Shown here: positions 62,842 through 64,000 of the stretch, in pieces
Numbering within the stretch: position 1 is the first letter of the stretch
Layout of the letters: each line of letters starts with the position of its first letter
Position numbers and translations under genes: made by a program
Notes under the pieces: generated by a model
Seen by the model: the letters and a program-made list of their open reading frames with translations, nothing else
Told to the model about the DNA's origin: nothing
Database searches by the model: none
Source: Candidatus Poribacteria bacterium
GTDB taxonomy: Bacteria > Poribacteria > WGA-4E > WGA-3G
Reading direction: 5' to 3'
Length of the DNA: 64,000 nt
Assembly (NCBI GenBank): GCA_003635195.1
Contig: PYIY01000211.1
Span: 12,569 to 76,568 of the forward strand

Positions 62842-62921
62842 GCCTTGAACAACGTTCAAGGCGGAACTACGGAAATTGAACTCATCAATCAGAAAAACCT
62901 AACCGAACCGCAAGGTAAATT
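62842..62921 (+). promoter_or_regulatory. Hairpin leader cassette, copy C
   Basis: Perfect 9-bp arms GCCTTGAAC and GTTCAAGGC with AAC loop, then GGAACTACGGAAAT, and 62 bases from the hairpin start CGAACCGCAAGG then TAAATTAAAA. The frame TEPQGKLKI runs into the MFS gene. Copies A and B are at 41654 and 43672. Confidence 0.75.
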
Positions 62922-64000
62922 AAAAATCCAACGGCGGAACTTCCGATTTGCGCTGCTCCAAGGTGCTTTCATGCGTATCAACCTCGCATTTGCGGATTCG
63001 TCGACCGTGCTTCCTGCTTTTATCCATAAATTAAGCGGCTCCAACCTGCTGGTAGGTTTAACCGGTTCAATGATGACAGCAGGATGGATGTGGCCCCAGC
63101 TGTTGATGTCCAACCTGCTTGAACACCGCCCACGCAAAATGCCGTTTTACGCCCTCGGTATGAGCGTTCGCGTTTTAGCGTGGCTCGCTGTCTTTTTCTG
63201 CACCATCGCCATCGGTGAGGAAAATCCAATGTTGCTCGCCGCCTGCTTTTTGGGTTTCTATTTCTTATCCTCCTCTGCCATGGGCGTTTCAACGCTGCCT
63301 TACATGGACATCGTTTCCAAGTCAATAGAACCCCAGCGACGCGCCCGTTTTTTCAGTCTACGACAACTCTACGGGGGTTTTTTCGCCATCTGGGTTGGAT
63401 TCCTCGTGCGTGCTGTTCTCGGAAACGAAGACGAATTTACGGGGATACTGGGCAGTATTACGCAAACCTTCAAAACGTTCACGATGTACTTTATCGGCTC
63501 CATCTGCAACGTGGATACGGATCTCGGTTTTCCCTATAACTATGCTTTCCTCTTTATCTGTTCAGTGGCTGCGGCGTTCCTTTCATTCATCAGTTTTTTG
63601 GGTATCCGTGAACCGATTCACCCTGTTCAACCGACACGGCAACCCATCTCACAACATTTAAAACAGGGACCGCATTTCCTGCGAACAGATGTCAATTACC
63701 GACGCTTTATTTTCTTCCGCGTCTTTGGACATCTCTCTGGAATGGCATCTCCGTTTTACATTCCTTACGCGCTGGACGAACTCGGACTTTCTGAGGCGAC
63801 AATAGGCTTTTTTATTGTCTGTTCCGCACTTAGCGGTGTGATTTCAAACACAATGTGGGGATATGTCGGTGAGAAGTATGGGGTACGATGGCTCCTGATT
63901 ATCACGGCAGGGTTGATGGGTATTCCCGCCGTCATCGCGTTTTCTTCGGGTGTATTACCAGTGTCGTTCCAAATGCCAGCCTTTTTACTGATTTTCATAG
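62845..64000 (+). CDS. MFS transporter (3' partial)
   Basis: The frame is open to the end of the window (about 385 codons). No ATG begins it; TTG at 62845, inside the leader hairpin, is the first usable start. After the leader-encoded EPQGKLKI the protein reads RRNFRFALLQGAFMRINLAF, then about eight hydrophobic segments in this part with a long periplasmic loop (GNEDEFTGILGSI) and central basic loop (EPIHPVQPTRQPISQHLKQG). Major facilitator fold, substrate unknown; in this lineage such genes often accompany dehydrogenases for sugars, as here. Confidence 0.75.
   Translation, partial: MNNVQGGTTEIELINQKNLTEPQGKLKIQRRNFRFALLQGAFMRINLAFADSSTVLPAFIHKLSGSNLLVGLTGSMMTAGWMWPQLLMSNLLEHRPRKMPFYALGMSVRVLAWLAVFFCTIAIGEENPMLLAACFLGFYFLSSSAMGVSTLPYMDIVSKSIEPQRRARFFSLRQLYGGFFAIWVGFLVRAVLGNEDEFTGILGSITQTFKTFTMYFIGSICNVDTDLGFPYNYAFLFICSVAAAFLSFISFLGIREPIHPVQPTRQPISQHLKQGPHFLRTDVNYRRFIFFRVFGHLSGMASPFYIPYALDELGLSEATIGFFIVCSALSGVISNTMWGYVGEKYGVRWLLIITAGLMGIPAVIAFSSGVLPVSFQMPAFLLIFI

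Noticed and set aside
1..64000. tRNA or rRNA genes
   Set aside because: No GGTTCGAATCC-type T-loop with matching arms or rRNA signature was recognised by eye; a tRNAscan-SE run would settle it.

Overview
The window looks like a chromosome fragment of a Gram-negative, sponge-associated or free-living member of Candidatus Poribacteria or a close relative. This is an inference from gene content; no rRNA or tRNA gene was seen. The evidence is the mix of secreted WD40/dockerin proteins, LamG and Ig-like proteins, a phytanoyl-CoA dioxygenase-like protein, a Gfo/Idh/MocA oxidoreductase, a PorV/PorQ-like outer-membrane protein and very many short intergenic repeats. The density of heptamer repeats, palindromes and broken accessory genes points to a repeat-rich genome.

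Layout. 0-5 kb: a giant Ig-module surface protein (5' end outside the window) ending in a FlgD-like domain, followed by a PorV/PorQ-like barrel. 5-12.3 kb: nadA, then small secreted proteins on the minus strand (two CBM-like paralogues, a TolB-like propeller, a LamG protein and an FGE-fold lipoprotein); four of them share a short C-terminal Trp-Gly-type tag. 12.4-18.5 kb: a GlnT-like glutamine synthetase, a polytopic membrane protein, an outer-membrane barrel, a PIN-toxin operon broken by a 14-bp duplication, and thiG. 18.5-24 kb: accessory DNA with a broken HEPN/nucleotidyltransferase pair carrying a MITE-like insertion, a 5'-damaged leucine-rich-repeat gene, a secreted WD40 protein and an Rpn-type nuclease. 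24.2-27.9 kb: a TPP-riboswitch operon (permease, substrate-binding protein, thiO, thiS). 28-35.6 kb: an ArsA/GET3 ATPase, hslV-hslU and two WD40-dockerin proteins. 35.6-38.9 kb: mostly intergenic DNA with two small exported proteins of unknown function.

38.9-46.5 kb, plus strand: sppA, a phytanoyl-CoA dioxygenase-like gene, a P-loop/deoxyribosyltransferase-like protein, a RimK-like ligase, a GT4 glycosyltransferase and a mannitol-dehydrogenase-like enzyme. 58.3-46.5 kb, minus strand: a WD40 protein, a MacB-type permease, an outer-membrane barrel, an STT3-like oligosaccharyltransferase, two GT2 enzymes and an FKP-type fucokinase/GDP-fucose pyrophosphorylase. These spacings suggest one glycan-assembly operon. 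58.5-61 kb: a sigma-54 activator gene next to a near-perfect palindromic operator, a textbook -24/-12 promoter, a 57-residue membrane peptide and a Cys-rich membrane-anchored protein. 61-64 kb: an ISAs1 transposase remnant, a Gfo/Idh/MocA dehydrogenase and the start of an MFS transporter.

The least explained signals are the sigma-54/Cys-rich locus; a hairpin leader cassette found three times at gene starts with fixed geometry (9-bp arms, 3-nt loop, and an RBS-bearing core 62-64 nt downstream of the hairpin start) that also encodes a shared EPQGKLK peptide; and the C-terminal tag shared by unrelated exported proteins.
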